A stretch of DNA of 64,000 nucleotides, from positions 1 to 64,000 of the forward strand of contig NZ_FZMO01000001.1 of the NCBI RefSeq assembly GCF_900197875.1. Reading direction: 5' to 3'. Origin of the DNA: Frankia canadensis (GTDB taxonomy: Bacteria; Actinomycetota; Actinomycetes; Frankiales; Frankiaceae). The notes below the pieces were generated by a model. That model had not been told where the DNA came from, ran no database searches, and saw only the letters and a list, made by a program, of their open reading frames with translations. This document shows positions 34,586-43,806 of the stretch, piece after piece. Position 1 is the stretch's first letter. Each line of letters opens with the position of its first letter. The translations under genes were made by a program, and so were the position numbers.

Positions 34586-35371
34586 ATGGAGAAGGATCTC
34601 GAGGGCAAGACGGCGTTGGTGACAGGTTCGGGTCGAAATCTTGGCCGTGCGATCTTACTGGAGTTCGCGGCGCGTGGAGCGAATGTCGTCGTCAACGCCA
34701 ACTCCAATCGCGAGGAGGCCGAGACGACGGCGAAGCTCGCCCGTGAACTCGGTGCGAAGGCAATCGTGCAGTTGGGCGACATCTCGCGGCAGGAGTCCAT
34801 CGACGCGCTCAAGGATGCCGCTGAAGCTGAGTTCGGGTCAGTCGATATCTACGTGAGCAACGCCGCGCTACGCCCGTTCCAGTCATTCTTCGACACTACT
34901 GTCGAGGACTGGCTGCGAATCCTCGACATTCAGCTCAACGCCTCGTTCAGGCTGGCCAAGACGTTCACGCCGAAAATGATGGAGAAGCGGTGGGGCCGCA
35001 TCATCCACATTACGGGGCCGGACGCCTTCATCGGCGTCGCCAACCGTCCGCACAACGTCGCGGCGAAGGCGGGCCTGCGCGCGCTGACCAAATGCCTCGC
35101 GATCGAGCTCGGCCCGTACGGAATCACGGTCAACGATCTCGCGCCCGGTGCAATGGACACGGAGCACAACGAGCGGTCGCACCCACACGTCACCACCAGG
35201 GACGCGCCTGATGAGGGGGGCCGGCGTGCGTCGATTCCCCGGATCCCCGTCGGCCGTCTGGGCAGGCCCGAGGACGCGGCGTACGCCTGCGGCTTCCTCG
35301 CCTCGCCCCGTGCGAGCTTCTATACCGGAACGGTGATGACCTGCTTCGGCGGGCAGTGGAACATCGCCTGA
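34586..35371 (+). CDS. Atypical SDR lacking the catalytic tyrosine
   Basis: 261 residues with a clear Rossmann-type SDR fold: TGSGRNLGRAILLEFAARGA, LGDISRQESIDAL, IYVSNAALRP, LAIELGPYGITVNDLAPGAM, and the ending FYTGTVMTCFGGQW. The active-site segment reads RPHNVAAKAGLRALTK. The Lys is present but the position four residues before it is Asn, with His next to it, instead of Tyr. The upstream Ser region reads IHITGPDAF. It may use another acid/base residue or be a non-reductase. The ribosome binding site is strong (AGGAAGGG). A perfect intrinsic terminator follows. Confidence 0.8.
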   Translation: MEKDLEGKTALVTGSGRNLGRAILLEFAARGANVVVNANSNREEAETTAKLARELGAKAIVQLGDISRQESIDALKDAAEAEFGSVDIYVSNAALRPFQSFFDTTVEDWLRILDIQLNASFRLAKTFTPKMMEKRWGRIIHITGPDAFIGVANRPHNVAAKAGLRALTKCLAIELGPYGITVNDLAPGAMDTEHNERSHPHVTTRDAPDEGGRRASIPRIPVGRLGRPEDAAYACGFLASPRASFYTGTVMTCFGGQWNIA

Positions 35372-35452
35372 CGCGGCCCGGGTGCTGTGCCTGGCTGGCG
35401 CGGAAAGAGCACTGGATCGCGGCCGACAGCTGAATTTCTTTGAATTTTCGAG

Positions 35453-35484
35453 GTGGCCCGGCCGCATGGCCGGGCCACTTTTTC
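35453..35484 (+). terminator. Classical rho-independent terminator
   Basis: GTGGCCCGGCC and its exact complement with loop GCAT, followed by TTTTTC. An 11-bp GC-rich stem plus T run, 82 bp after the SDR stop. The best terminator in the window. Confidence 0.85.
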
Positions 35485-35768
35485 TGCTCTCCGCCGGAGA
35501 GCCCATCGGTCGGTCGATAGACCGAGCTGCGGCGGGGCGCGGGTCCGGTGAGGCGAACGAACGGTTGCCGAAGGCCCCGGATGCGGTCCTCGACGGCGCC
35601 GGCGGTGGGTCGCTCCGCTCGCGGCGCTGGCCGGGGTGGCGGCGTCAGGGCCGGGCGAGGACCTGCTGGCCGCCGGGCGCGCCGCCTGAACGGCTTCGGC
35701 GTGGCCGCCTGGACGCCCGGGCCCAGCTCGTGCGCCGCGCACGGGCGGGCGAGCGTTCTGGTGAAAGA

Positions 35769-35822
35769 CGAAATCCTCCGAGCCCAGTGCCGCGAGCGGC
35801 ACATCCGGCTCAGAGGATTTCG
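35769..35822. terminator. Nested double hairpin after the binding-protein gene
   Basis: Outer arms of 16 nt (CGAAATCCTCCGAGCC and its complement with one mismatch) enclose an inner perfect stem GTGCCGC-GA-GCGGCAC at 35787-35802. It lies 75 bp beyond the stop of the leftward binding-protein gene. Probably its terminator. Confidence 0.55.
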
Positions 35823-35896
35823 CGTTGCTCGTGTCGTCGGTCAGCCGGTCAGCGCGGCGCGGACGCCGGTGATGGCGCTGGCCTACCGCGGAAAGA

Positions 35897-37150
35897 TCAG
35901 GCCGTTCCGCGGACCGCCTGCAGGGCACTGAGGACGTTCACAGGCTTGGGGAAGGCAATAAAGTGCTTGCCGTCGAAGTGCGACACCACGACGTTCGGGT
36001 TGAACAGCCGCGGCAGGCCCTTGACCGGCTGCGGCTTCGAGAAGTCGATCGGCTCCGGGTAACCGGTCACCTTCACCGAGGTCGACTTGCTGAGGGCCGC
36101 GGTGATCGAGGCGGCGTCCACCTTGTCCAGGCCCTTCGCGGCCTGCGCGATGACCTCGACGCCGTCGTAGGCGTTCAGCGACCAGGACGAGACGGCGGCG
36201 GACGCGTTGAACGCGTGCAGCGCCTCGACGAAGGGCTTCAGCTCGTTGGACGTGGCCGGGTAGGCCGTGTCGCCCTTCACGATGTTCTTGCCCGCAGGGC
36301 CGACCTTCGCGGCCACTTCGTCGTCGATGCCGGCCAGGCCGATCGGCATGTCAGGGGCCGCGGCGTAGGCGGCCTTGATGAAGCTCAGCTCCACCGCCGG
36401 CGGGATCGTCGTGACGACGCACTCGGCGCCGGACTTCACCAGGGCCGCCACCTGTGGCGAGACATCAGCCGCGGTCGGAGGAATCGTGGCCGTGTAGACG
36501 ACCTCACCACCGAGGTGCTTGAACGCGTTCTCCACGCTCTTACCGGTGTCAATCGAGGCGGCGGCCACGCTGGCGATCGAGCCCAGCTTCTTGCACCCCT
36601 GCTCGTACAGCTTGATCGTGACACCCGTGAAGTTGCCCGTGCTACCCGCGCCGAACGGGAACGCGAGCGAGCTCTTCCACTCGGTGTCGGTCGCCGGAAT
36701 GAGCCCGACGAACGGGATCTTCGCGGCCGCAAGAACCGGAAGGATCTTGTTGCCGTAGGACGTGTACCCGGTGACGACGCCAGCTAACTTCTCGCTGACC
36801 GCCTTCTGGGCACATGCGGACGCGGTGTTCGGGTCGAACTGGTCGTTGCACGACGAGATCTCGATCTGGTGACCGTCGACCCCACCGGCGGCGTTGATCT
36901 TAGCGGCCGCCGCCTCCGCGCCGTCGACGGCCTCGGGGAAGCCGAACGCCGCGGACTGGAGCGTGCTGATGACCATGATCTTGATGGGCGACTTGGAGTC
37001 GCCCGAGCTGTCCGACGAGCCGCCCGACGAACACGCGGCGACCGCGGTGACCGCGGCGACCGCCGTGGCGGTGAAGATCGGCAAGCGTCGCCACCGCGGC
37101 GTTCGAACTGGACCACTGTCCCTGGCACTGCGTGTCATATTCCTGGCCAC
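35897..37150 (-). CDS. ABC transporter substrate-binding lipoprotein (copy B2)
   Basis: A 417-residue HAAT-family solute-binding lipoprotein, the same length as copy B1 (10766-12019) and closely similar throughout (KSPIKIMVISTLQSAAFGFP, AGGVDGHQIEISSCNDQFDP, GLIPATDTEW, TIPPTAADVSPQVAALV). The signal peptide has a twin-arginine-like basic patch RWRR, then hydrophobic 23-38 and Cys40 in VAAC. I chose GTG 37150 because GGGAGG lies five bases upstream at the position used by copy B1; an in-frame ATG at 37138 is the alternative. It is head-to-head with the permease gene across a 308-bp region with two regulon palindromes. It should deliver the ligand to that transporter. Confidence 0.88.
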   Translation of the reverse strand: MARNMTRSARDSGPVRTPRWRRLPIFTATAVAAVTAVAACSSGGSSDSSGDSKSPIKIMVISTLQSAAFGFPEAVDGAEAAAAKINAAGGVDGHQIEISSCNDQFDPNTASACAQKAVSEKLAGVVTGYTSYGNKILPVLAAAKIPFVGLIPATDTEWKSSLAFPFGAGSTGNFTGVTIKLYEQGCKKLGSIASVAAASIDTGKSVENAFKHLGGEVVYTATIPPTAADVSPQVAALVKSGAECVVTTIPPAVELSFIKAAYAAAPDMPIGLAGIDDEVAAKVGPAGKNIVKGDTAYPATSNELKPFVEALHAFNASAAVSSWSLNAYDGVEVIAQAAKGLDKVDAASITAALSKSTSVKVTGYPEPIDFSKPQPVKGLPRLFNPNVVVSHFDGKHFIAFPKPVNVLSALQAVRGTA

Positions 37151-37262
37151 GAGGCCCTCCCGCTCGATGTCCGGTGCTGGGTTGTGAAGGCGCAATCCGC
37201 TGACGGCGCCAGAGACCGGCGGTGGAGCGCCTGCCGGGTTGGCGAACGGTAGCAGCGACGGC

Positions 37263-37278
37263 AGCCTGAGTCCAGGAT
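37263..37278. promoter_or_regulatory. Regulon palindrome, site 13
   Basis: AGCCTGAGTCCAGGAT, one mismatch, 112 bp upstream of the binding-protein gene in the divergent transporter promoter region. Confidence 0.65.
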
Positions 37279-37367
37279 TCGGGATGGAGTAGTGGCGCTC
37301 AGGCTGCTGCTGCGAGGCCCGGAGTAGATCCTTGACCGCGGATCGGGCCGCTACTACAGTCACCGAA

Positions 37368-37383
37368 AGCCTGTGTCCAGGAT
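37368..37383. promoter_or_regulatory. Regulon palindrome, site 14
   Basis: AGCCTGTGTCCAGGAT, one mismatch, 75 bp upstream of the permease gene and 105 bp (ten helical turns) from site 13. The spacing suggests co-operative or looping control of both directions. Confidence 0.65.
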
Positions 37384-37458
37384 GCAAAATTGCCCCCGTG
37401 TCCACCGCGGCAGCGGGAGCCGACCACGACTCCGACAGTCCCGGGGGCATCTATCGCA

Positions 37459-40197
37459 ATGCGTACCTTCATCGAATTCGCGGTTCTTGGCCTGGGCCTC
37501 GGGGCGCTGTACGCCCTGGTAGCGCTCGGCATCGTCATCGTGCACCGGGTGAGCGGAGTGATCAACTTCGCCATGGGTGCCATCGGCATGGTCGGCGTCT
37601 ACACGTTCTGGGAGCTTCACGACCGCCACGGCTGGAGCTTCGCGGCGGCCATCGTGCCGAGCTTGTTAGTCAGTGCGTTAGTCGGTTTCCTGATCCAGGC
37701 GATCCTCCTCAGGCGCCTACAGAACGCGTCGCCACTGGTCCGCCTGCTCGCGACGATCGCCGTACTGGTCAGCCTTCAGTCCGCGCTCGAGCTCCGGTAT
37801 CCGTCGCAGGCCGAGGCCATGCAGTCCTCGGTGCCGACCGGCACGCTGCACCTGTGGGGGCTGCGGATCGGCGAGGACCGCGTGATCATCTTTGGTATCG
37901 TGCTGGCCCTGATCTTCGGCCTGACCGCGGTGTACCGATGGACGAAGTTCGGGATCGCCACCACGGCCGTGGCCGACGACGTCATGGTCAGCGAGTCGCT
38001 CGGTCGTTCCGCGAACATGGTGGCGGCCTGGAACTGGGGCATCGCGTCCGCCCTGTCGGCGCTGGCGGGCATCCTGCTTGCCCCGATCACCGGACTGTCG
38101 GTCACGCAGCTGACCAACCTGCTCATCCCGGCGCTGGCGGCGGCGGTCATCGGCTCGATGGTGTCCTTCCCGATCACGCTGGCCGCCGCGATCCTCATCG
38201 GCATCCTCGAGTCGGAGATGAGCTGGTACGTCACGGCCCCGGGATGGTCCGCCGCGGCGCCGTTCCTGGTGATCATTCTCGTGCTCGCGCTACGCGGCAA
38301 GACCATTCCGGGCCGCTCCCACGAGCGGTCGCGGCTGCCCGCGGTCGGGCACGGCAACGTGTCCTGGGGCGGGCTGGTCGCCGCGCTCGGCGGCTCGATG
38401 CTGCTGCTGGCGCTCCTCCCGCTGGACTGGGTCAACGGCATGGGCGTGACCGTCGCGGTCGGCATCGTGCTGTTGTCGTTCATCGTGGTCACCGGCTACG
38501 CGGGCCAGCTCTCGCTGGCCCAGTTCGCGCTCGCCGGCCTCGGTGCGTTCGTCGCCGGGCGCCTGGTCGCCACACAGAACATGCCGTTCCTACTCGCGCT
38601 GCTGTGCGGCATTCTGGTCGCCATCCCGATCGGCATCGTCGTGGGCCTGCCCGCGGTAAGAACCCGGGGCTCGCAACTCGCCGTCGCGACCCTGGGCCTC
38701 AGCGCCGCCATCGAGGCTCTGGTCTTCAACAACAGAGACTGGACCGGTGGCGGGGACGGCACGTCGATCGGCGATCCGCACATCTTCGGGCTCGACATCA
38801 ACGCGATCCTCTACCCCCGGACGTACGTCGTCGTCACGATCGCGATTTTCACTCTGGTCGCTCTCGCGGTGGCCAACCTCCGCCGTGGCCGAATCGGGCG
38901 GCAGCTCCTGGCTACCCGCGCGAACGAGCGCGCCGCGATGTCACTCGGCGTCAACATCGTGGCCACCAAGCTGTACGCCTTCGTCGTGGGCTCGGTGATC
39001 GCCGCCATCGGGGGTGTGATGCTGGCCTTCCGTAGCCCGAGCATCGTGTACTCCGACTACATCGCCTTCGGTTCCATCTCCCTCGTGGCGGAAGCAGTCG
39101 TCGGCGGCATCGGCTTTGTCATCGGCCCATTGTTCGGCGCGACCCTTCAGCCAGCGAGCCTCGGCACCAACATCGGTGTCCTCGCCTTCGGCGATGGATT
39201 CCAGAAGTACCTGCCGCTGATCAGCGGTATCATCCTCATCCGAGTGCTGATCCGGTCGCCCGGTGGAATGGTGACGCATGCCGGTGAGGGCGTCCGGTTT
39301 ATCGGCCGCCAAGTGAAGAAGGTTCTGCCGCAACGACAGCACATGAGCCCGAGCCAGAAGGTGCTCGCGCGCTCGTCGGCGGCCACGCACCCGCCGACGG
39401 CCGGCGCCGAGCTGGAAGTACGCGATGTGGCGATCACCTTCGGCTCCGTCAGGGCGCTCGACAACGTGAGCCTGAAGATCACGGCGGGCAGGGTGCTCGG
39501 CCTGATCGGCCCGAACGGTGCCGGCAAGACAACGCTGATCGACGCGGTCTCGGGCTTCATCGCCCCGACCGCGGGCTCGGTCAGCATCGACGGCGCGCCC
39601 CTCACGCGCATGTCACCACGGCGCCGGTCGCGCCTTGGGGTCGCCCGTTCCTTCCAGGCGCTCGAACTGTTCGAGGACCTGACGGTCCTCGAGAACCTCC
39701 TCATCGCGACCGAACGGCCGGCGTTCGGCCGCTACGTCAGCGACCTGTTCATGCCGGGCGTCGCGCGTCTGCCCAGCGTCGCCCGTGAAGCGATCGAGGA
39801 GTTCGACCTGGCGGCGGACCTTGACCGGCTTCCTTCGGAACTTCCCTACGGAAGGCGCCGGCTGGTCGCCATCGCGCGCGCGATCGCGGCCGAGCCCTCG
39901 TTCCTGCTGCTCGACGAGCCCGCGGCCGGGCTCAGCGACCGGGAGCGTGTCGAACTCGTCGAGCTGATCCGCAGGCTCGCCGCGCGCGACATCGGCGTCC
40001 TGCTGGTCGAGCACGACGTGGACCTCGTCATGCGTGCCTGCGACGAGATCGTGGTGCTCGACTTCGGGCGCGTGATCGCTCACGGCTCGCCGGCCGACAT
40101 ACGGCGGGACCCGGCGGTGATCGAGGCATATCTGGGTGCCGCGGAGGCGGACCCGGCGGTGGCGGAAGTCGACTCGAAGGCGACGGTGTCCTCATGA
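37459..40197 (+). CDS. Fused LivH-LivM-LivG ABC transporter protein
   Basis: 912 residues joining three normally separate components. Residues 1 to about 290 are a LivH-type permease (FIEFAVLGLGLGALYALVAL; conserved HRVSGVINFAMGAIGM). About 310-620 are a LivM-type permease (VVTGYAGQLSLAQFALAGLG; LLATRANERAAMSLGVN). About 665-910 are a LivG-type ATPase with Walker A GPNGAGKTTL, a signature region that reads LPYGRRRLVAIARAIA instead of LSGGQ, Walker B FLLLDEPAAG and switch His in LLVEHDVDLV. About 15 membrane helices are expected in the first 630 residues. The start ATG 37459 has only a weak ribosome binding site. It overlaps the LivF gene by 4 nt. A decayed relative of the first part lies at 12315. 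Confidence 0.88.
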   Translation: MRTFIEFAVLGLGLGALYALVALGIVIVHRVSGVINFAMGAIGMVGVYTFWELHDRHGWSFAAAIVPSLLVSALVGFLIQAILLRRLQNASPLVRLLATIAVLVSLQSALELRYPSQAEAMQSSVPTGTLHLWGLRIGEDRVIIFGIVLALIFGLTAVYRWTKFGIATTAVADDVMVSESLGRSANMVAAWNWGIASALSALAGILLAPITGLSVTQLTNLLIPALAAAVIGSMVSFPITLAAAILIGILESEMSWYVTAPGWSAAAPFLVIILVLALRGKTIPGRSHERSRLPAVGHGNVSWGGLVAALGGSMLLLALLPLDWVNGMGVTVAVGIVLLSFIVVTGYAGQLSLAQFALAGLGAFVAGRLVATQNMPFLLALLCGILVAIPIGIVVGLPAVRTRGSQLAVATLGLSAAIEALVFNNRDWTGGGDGTSIGDPHIFGLDINAILYPRTYVVVTIAIFTLVALAVANLRRGRIGRQLLATRANERAAMSLGVNIVATKLYAFVVGSVIAAIGGVMLAFRSPSIVYSDYIAFGSISLVAEAVVGGIGFVIGPLFGATLQPASLGTNIGVLAFGDGFQKYLPLISGIILIRVLIRSPGGMVTHAGEGVRFIGRQVKKVLPQRQHMSPSQKVLARSSAATHPPTAGAELEVRDVAITFGSVRALDNVSLKITAGRVLGLIGPNGAGKTTLIDAVSGFIAPTAGSVSIDGAPLTRMSPRRRSRLGVARSFQALELFEDLTVLENLLIATERPAFGRYVSDLFMPGVARLPSVAREAIEEFDLAADLDRLPSELPYGRRRLVAIARAIAAEPSFLLLDEPAAGLSDRERVELVELIRRLAARDIGVLLVEHDVDLVMRACDEIVVLDFGRVIAHGSPADIRRDPAVIEAYLGAAEADPAVAEVDSKATVSS

Positions 40198-40982
40198 TCG
40201 GTACGTTGACCGTCAAGCGGAAGCCGGCGCCGGTGGTACCCCCGGACGCCGCGGACACGGCCCTCCACGCGCAGGACCTGTGCGCGGGGTACGGGGCGGT
40301 CCCGGTGCTGCACGACGTGTCCCTCTCGGTCCGCGCCGGCGAGGTCGTCGCGGTCCTGGGCCCGAACGGCGCCGGCAAGTCCACGCTGCTCAAGACGCTC
40401 GCCGGCGCGATGCCGCTCAGCAGCGGACAGGTCTGGCTCGCGGGGCGCCCGGCGGCTCCCAGCCTCGCGGCCCGGTCACGGGGCGGCTTGGCCTTCGTCC
40501 CGGAGGGGCGGTCGGTGTTCTCGTCGCTGTCGACGCACGACAACCTCCGGCTCGGCCGGGGGAGCGTCGAGCGCGCGCTCGAGGTGGTCCCGGCGCTGAA
40601 GCCGCTGCTGTCACGCCCCGCCGGCTTGTTGTCCGGCGGCGAGCAGCAGTACCTCTCGCTCGCGCGGGCCGTCGCCGGCGGCCCCGCCGTCCTGCTCGCC
40701 GACGAGCTCTCGCTGGGTCTGGCTCCGCTCATCGTGACGTCGCTACTGCAAGCGGTACGAACCGCCGCGGACAAGGGCGCCGCCGTGCTCATCGTCGAGC
40801 AGCACGTCCGCCAGGCGATCAAGGTGGCCGACCGTGTGTACGTCCTGTCCCGTGGACGGGTGGTCCTCGAAGGAGCCACGGCGGACATCGGCGACCGTCT
40901 TGAGGAGATCGAGTCCGCCTACCTGTCCACCACCGGGGAGGACGCCTCGGGCGACCACGAGCAAGGCTCGGTTCCCGCATAG
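40194..40982 (+). CDS. LivF-type ABC transporter ATPase
   Basis: 262 residues, the second ATPase of the branched-chain-amino-acid-type importer. It has Walker A GPNGAGKSTLLKTL, FVPEGRSVFSSLSTHDNLRL (the characteristic LivF 'PEGR..F..L' segment), signature LLSGGEQQYLSLARAV, Walker B AVLLADELSLGLAP and switch VEQHVRQAI. A non-standard N-terminal extension of about 25 residues precedes the ATPase. It overlaps the fused transporter gene by ATGA, ensuring balanced synthesis. With the fused protein and a B-type binding protein it makes a complete importer. Confidence 0.9.
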   Translation: MIGTLTVKRKPAPVVPPDAADTALHAQDLCAGYGAVPVLHDVSLSVRAGEVVAVLGPNGAGKSTLLKTLAGAMPLSSGQVWLAGRPAAPSLAARSRGGLAFVPEGRSVFSSLSTHDNLRLGRGSVERALEVVPALKPLLSRPAGLLSGGEQQYLSLARAVAGGPAVLLADELSLGLAPLIVTSLLQAVRTAADKGAAVLIVEQHVRQAIKVADRVYVLSRGRVVLEGATADIGDRLEEIESAYLSTTGEDASGDHEQGSVPA

Positions 40983-41022
40983 CGGACGGTCGTCCTCTCG
41001 GAGGTGGGTGCGCGATGAGGCA

Positions 41023-41038
41023 GTGCTGGATCCAGGAT
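41023..41038. promoter_or_regulatory. Regulon palindrome, site 15
   Basis: GTGCTGGATCCAGGAT: perfect right half, four of six on the left. It ends 17 bp before the acyl-CoA dehydrogenase start, so it would overlap the promoter or the start of the transcript. Confidence 0.5.
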
Positions 41039-41055
41039 TCTGGTATGGTGATGAC

Positions 41056-42351
41056 GTGTCAGCCGCAGCCGAGCAAGTAAACGCAGTAGTGGAGCCGCAG
41101 GCGCAGGCGAGCGACGAGACTCTGGAGCAGTTCGAGGCCCGGGTGCGCTCGTTCCTGGAACGTCACGCGACGCGGCGTGCCATCTCCCCGGACTCGGACG
41201 GTGTCGTGATGGGCGGCGTCCACGAGTCCGGGCCCGAGCTCGTCCGCGCGGTCAAGGAGTTCCAGGCCGCGCTGTTCGACGCCCGTCTGGCGGGGCTGAC
41301 CTGGCCCACCCGGTATGGCGGCCAGGGCCTTGGGGCGCGCCACCAGCAGATCTTCAGCGCGGTCGCGGCCGAGTTCGAGGTGACCTCCCGAGTGGTCGGG
41401 ATCGGGCTCGGAATGTGTGGGCCGACGATCCTCGCCCACGGCACCGAATGGCAACGCACTCGCTATATCCCGCCGATGCTGCGAGGCGAGGAGATCTGGT
41501 GTCAGCTGTTTTCCGAACCCGCCGCCGGCTCTGACATCGCGGCAGTGCGGACCCGCGTCGAACGGTGCGAGGACGGCTGGATCGTCAACGGCCAGAAGGT
41601 GTGGTCGTCGGTCGCGCACCATGCGCAGTTCGGACTCATGCTGGCTCGCACGAACTTCGACGTGCCCAAGCATCAGGGCCTGTCGATGTTCATCGTTCCG
41701 ATGGATGCACCGGGCGTCGAGGTGCGGCCACTGCGGCAGATGGATGGCGGTACGAACTTCAACGAGGTCTTCCTGACCGACGTCCCGCTGCCGCCGACGG
41801 CCCTCGTCGGCGCGGAGAACGAAGGATGGACGGTCGCGCGAACCACCTTGTCCAACGAGCGGGTGGCGGTCTCCGGAGGGCGACAGGGCAATTCGAGCGT
41901 GGTCGCGCCCTTGCTGAGCCTGGTCAAGCTTCTCGGTCCGGTCGAGGACCCCTGCCTTCGCCATGAGCTGGTCGATCTGTACACCCTTGACCTGGTGCTA
42001 CAGCAGTTGCAGGCAAGAGTGCGCGCCGCGCGCGAGCGTGGCGTCGCGCCGGGGTCCGAGGGCTCGGTCGCGAAGCTGGTGAACACACAGCTGCAGAAAC
42101 GGGTGGCTGTGGCGCGGATGGACCTGCTGGGTAACCGGTCGATCGCGTATCGACCCGACGACAGCCTTGGCCGGACCGTCGCGGGTGCTTACCTGGCCTC
42201 TCCGTCGACGAGCATCGCCGGGGGGACAGACGAGATCCAGCGCACGATCGTGGCCGAACGGATCCTGGGACTGCCGCGCGAGCCCGCGGCCGACAGGGGC
42301 ATTCCGTTTCGGGACATTCCCGTCGGACGAGTGATGGCAGGCGGCGCGTGA
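41056..42351 (+). CDS. Acyl-CoA dehydrogenase, 'GGTDEIQ' type
   Basis: 431 residues from GTG 41056; no strong ribosome binding site, so the start is uncertain. The fold is complete: LTWPTRYGGQGLGARHQQIF, QLFSEPAAGSDIAAVRTR (FAD/substrate segment), IVNGQKVWSSVAHHAQFG, MDGGTNFNEVFLTDV and the C-terminal IAGGTDEIQRTIVAERILGLP. This class often forms a heteromer with a 'GGIGFTWE' subunit such as that at 20184 or 61476. It starts a tightly packed rightward run through 53.3 kb and overlaps the aldehyde dehydrogenase by 4 nt. A relic of its last codons plus the next gene's start lies at 53501-53728. Confidence 0.85.
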   Translation: MSAAAEQVNAVVEPQAQASDETLEQFEARVRSFLERHATRRAISPDSDGVVMGGVHESGPELVRAVKEFQAALFDARLAGLTWPTRYGGQGLGARHQQIFSAVAAEFEVTSRVVGIGLGMCGPTILAHGTEWQRTRYIPPMLRGEEIWCQLFSEPAAGSDIAAVRTRVERCEDGWIVNGQKVWSSVAHHAQFGLMLARTNFDVPKHQGLSMFIVPMDAPGVEVRPLRQMDGGTNFNEVFLTDVPLPPTALVGAENEGWTVARTTLSNERVAVSGGRQGNSSVVAPLLSLVKLLGPVEDPCLRHELVDLYTLDLVLQQLQARVRAARERGVAPGSEGSVAKLVNTQLQKRVAVARMDLLGNRSIAYRPDDSLGRTVAGAYLASPSTSIAGGTDEIQRTIVAERILGLPREPAADRGIPFRDIPVGRVMAGGA

Positions 42352-43802
42352 TCGAGCGAGATTCAGCATTCATCGGCGGGGAGTGGCACGAGGCCGACGG
42401 CGCGGACGTCGAGGTCGTCGACTCGACCACCGAGCTGCCCTTCGGACGGGTGCGCCTGTCCACGGCCAAGCAGGCGGACGAGGCCGTGCAGGCCGCGGCA
42501 CAGGCTCTGCCGTCGTGGGCGGCGTTGGGTGTCGACCGGCGCGCCGGGTATCTCGAAGCGATCTCGCACCAGCTCGCTCTGCGATCGGACGAACTTCGCG
42601 AGATCATCACACGGGAGGTCGGCACTCCGTCCGGGCTGTGCCGCACCCTGCAGGTGGGCCTGCCGATCCGCCTGTTCCGGCTCGCCGCCGACACCGCACG
42701 CGCATTCCACCACGAGCAGCGCTTCGATCGGACCGTAGTGCGCTTCGAGCCGGCCGGCGTGGTCGCGTGCATCACGCCCTGGAACTTCCCGCTCAACCAG
42801 ATCGCCAAGAAGGTGGCGTACGCGATGGCCGCCGGATGCACGGTGGTCGTCAAGCCGAGCGAGATCGCCCCGCTGGACGCCTATGTGCTGGCCGAGGCGA
42901 CGCGGGAGGCGGGCCTGCCCTCCGGTGTCTTCAACCTGGTGTCCGGAACCGGACCGGAGATCGGCGAGACTCTGACGACGCATCCCGACGTGGCGGTCGT
43001 GAGCCTGACCGGGTCCACCCGCGCCGGAGTACGTGTCGCCGAGCTGGCGGCCCGAGGCATGAAGAAGACCGTCCTGGAACTGGGCGGAAAGGGCGCGTCG
43101 GTCATCCTCGCCGACGCCACCCCGCAGGTCGTGTCCGCCGCCGTCGAGCATGCGCTGGAGCGGTACCTGCACAACTCGGGGCAGGCGTGCGGGGCGGTCA
43201 CCAGGCTCATCGTTCCGCGGACGCGCCGGGCGGACGTCGAGCGCGAGCTGCTGGAGGGTCTGTCGAGGTTTCCGGTCGGAGACCCGTTCGACCCGGCGAC
43301 CGAGGTCGGCCCGCTGGTGTCCGCGACCCAGCGCGACCGGGTGCGAAGCTACATCGAGCTCGGCATCTCCAGTGGGCTCAACCTGCTCGTCGGCGGTAGC
43401 GAACCGCCCGCCGGCCACGAGACCGGGTACTACGTCACGCCGACGATCTTCTCTTCGGTCGACCCCACGTCGCGGCTCGCCCAGGAGGAGATCTTCGGCC
43501 CGGTCCTCGTCGTGATGGAGGCCGACGACGACGATCACGCCGTCGAGCTGGCCAACGACACCCAGTACGGCCTGAACGGTGCGGTCTGGGGTGCCGATCA
43601 TGATCGTTGCGTCGAGCTCGCTCGACGTGTCCAGGTCGGATCCATCACCGTGAACGGCGCGGGCGGCGGCGCGGGCGCCCCGTCCGGCGGCCTGAAGATG
43701 TCCGGACTGGGCCGTGAGTACGGCGAGTTCGGGTATCGGGAATTTCTGGAGCCTCGCTCGTACCACGGAGCGTTGACTGAACCGGCGATCAGCGAAGGAT
43801 GA
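42348..43802 (+). CDS. Aldehyde dehydrogenase
   Basis: 484 residues of the NAD(P)-dependent ALDH superfamily, oxidising an aldehyde to an acid. FIGGEWHEADGADVEVVDST starts the protein and ITPWNFPLNQIAKKVAYA builds the cofactor site. The catalytic Glu is in VLELGGKGASV, the nucleophile Cys in NSGQACGAVTRL, and EEIFGPVLVVMEADD follows. All key residues are intact. The GTG start overlaps the dehydrogenase stop (GTGA). The C terminus GREYGEFGYREFLEPRSYHG is ordinary. Substrate unknown. Confidence 0.9.
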   Translation: MIERDSAFIGGEWHEADGADVEVVDSTTELPFGRVRLSTAKQADEAVQAAAQALPSWAALGVDRRAGYLEAISHQLALRSDELREIITREVGTPSGLCRTLQVGLPIRLFRLAADTARAFHHEQRFDRTVVRFEPAGVVACITPWNFPLNQIAKKVAYAMAAGCTVVVKPSEIAPLDAYVLAEATREAGLPSGVFNLVSGTGPEIGETLTTHPDVAVVSLTGSTRAGVRVAELAARGMKKTVLELGGKGASVILADATPQVVSAAVEHALERYLHNSGQACGAVTRLIVPRTRRADVERELLEGLSRFPVGDPFDPATEVGPLVSATQRDRVRSYIELGISSGLNLLVGGSEPPAGHETGYYVTPTIFSSVDPTSRLAQEEIFGPVLVVMEADDDDHAVELANDTQYGLNGAVWGADHDRCVELARRVQVGSITVNGAGGGAGAPSGGLKMSGLGREYGEFGYREFLEPRSYHGALTEPAISEG

Positions 43803-43806
43803 AAAG

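Noticed and set aside
37332-39035. Long alternative frame over the transporter gene
   Set aside because: It is a GC-rich shadow of the permease, full of Arg/Gly/Pro and without membrane helices, although a transporter is clearly encoded in the other frame.
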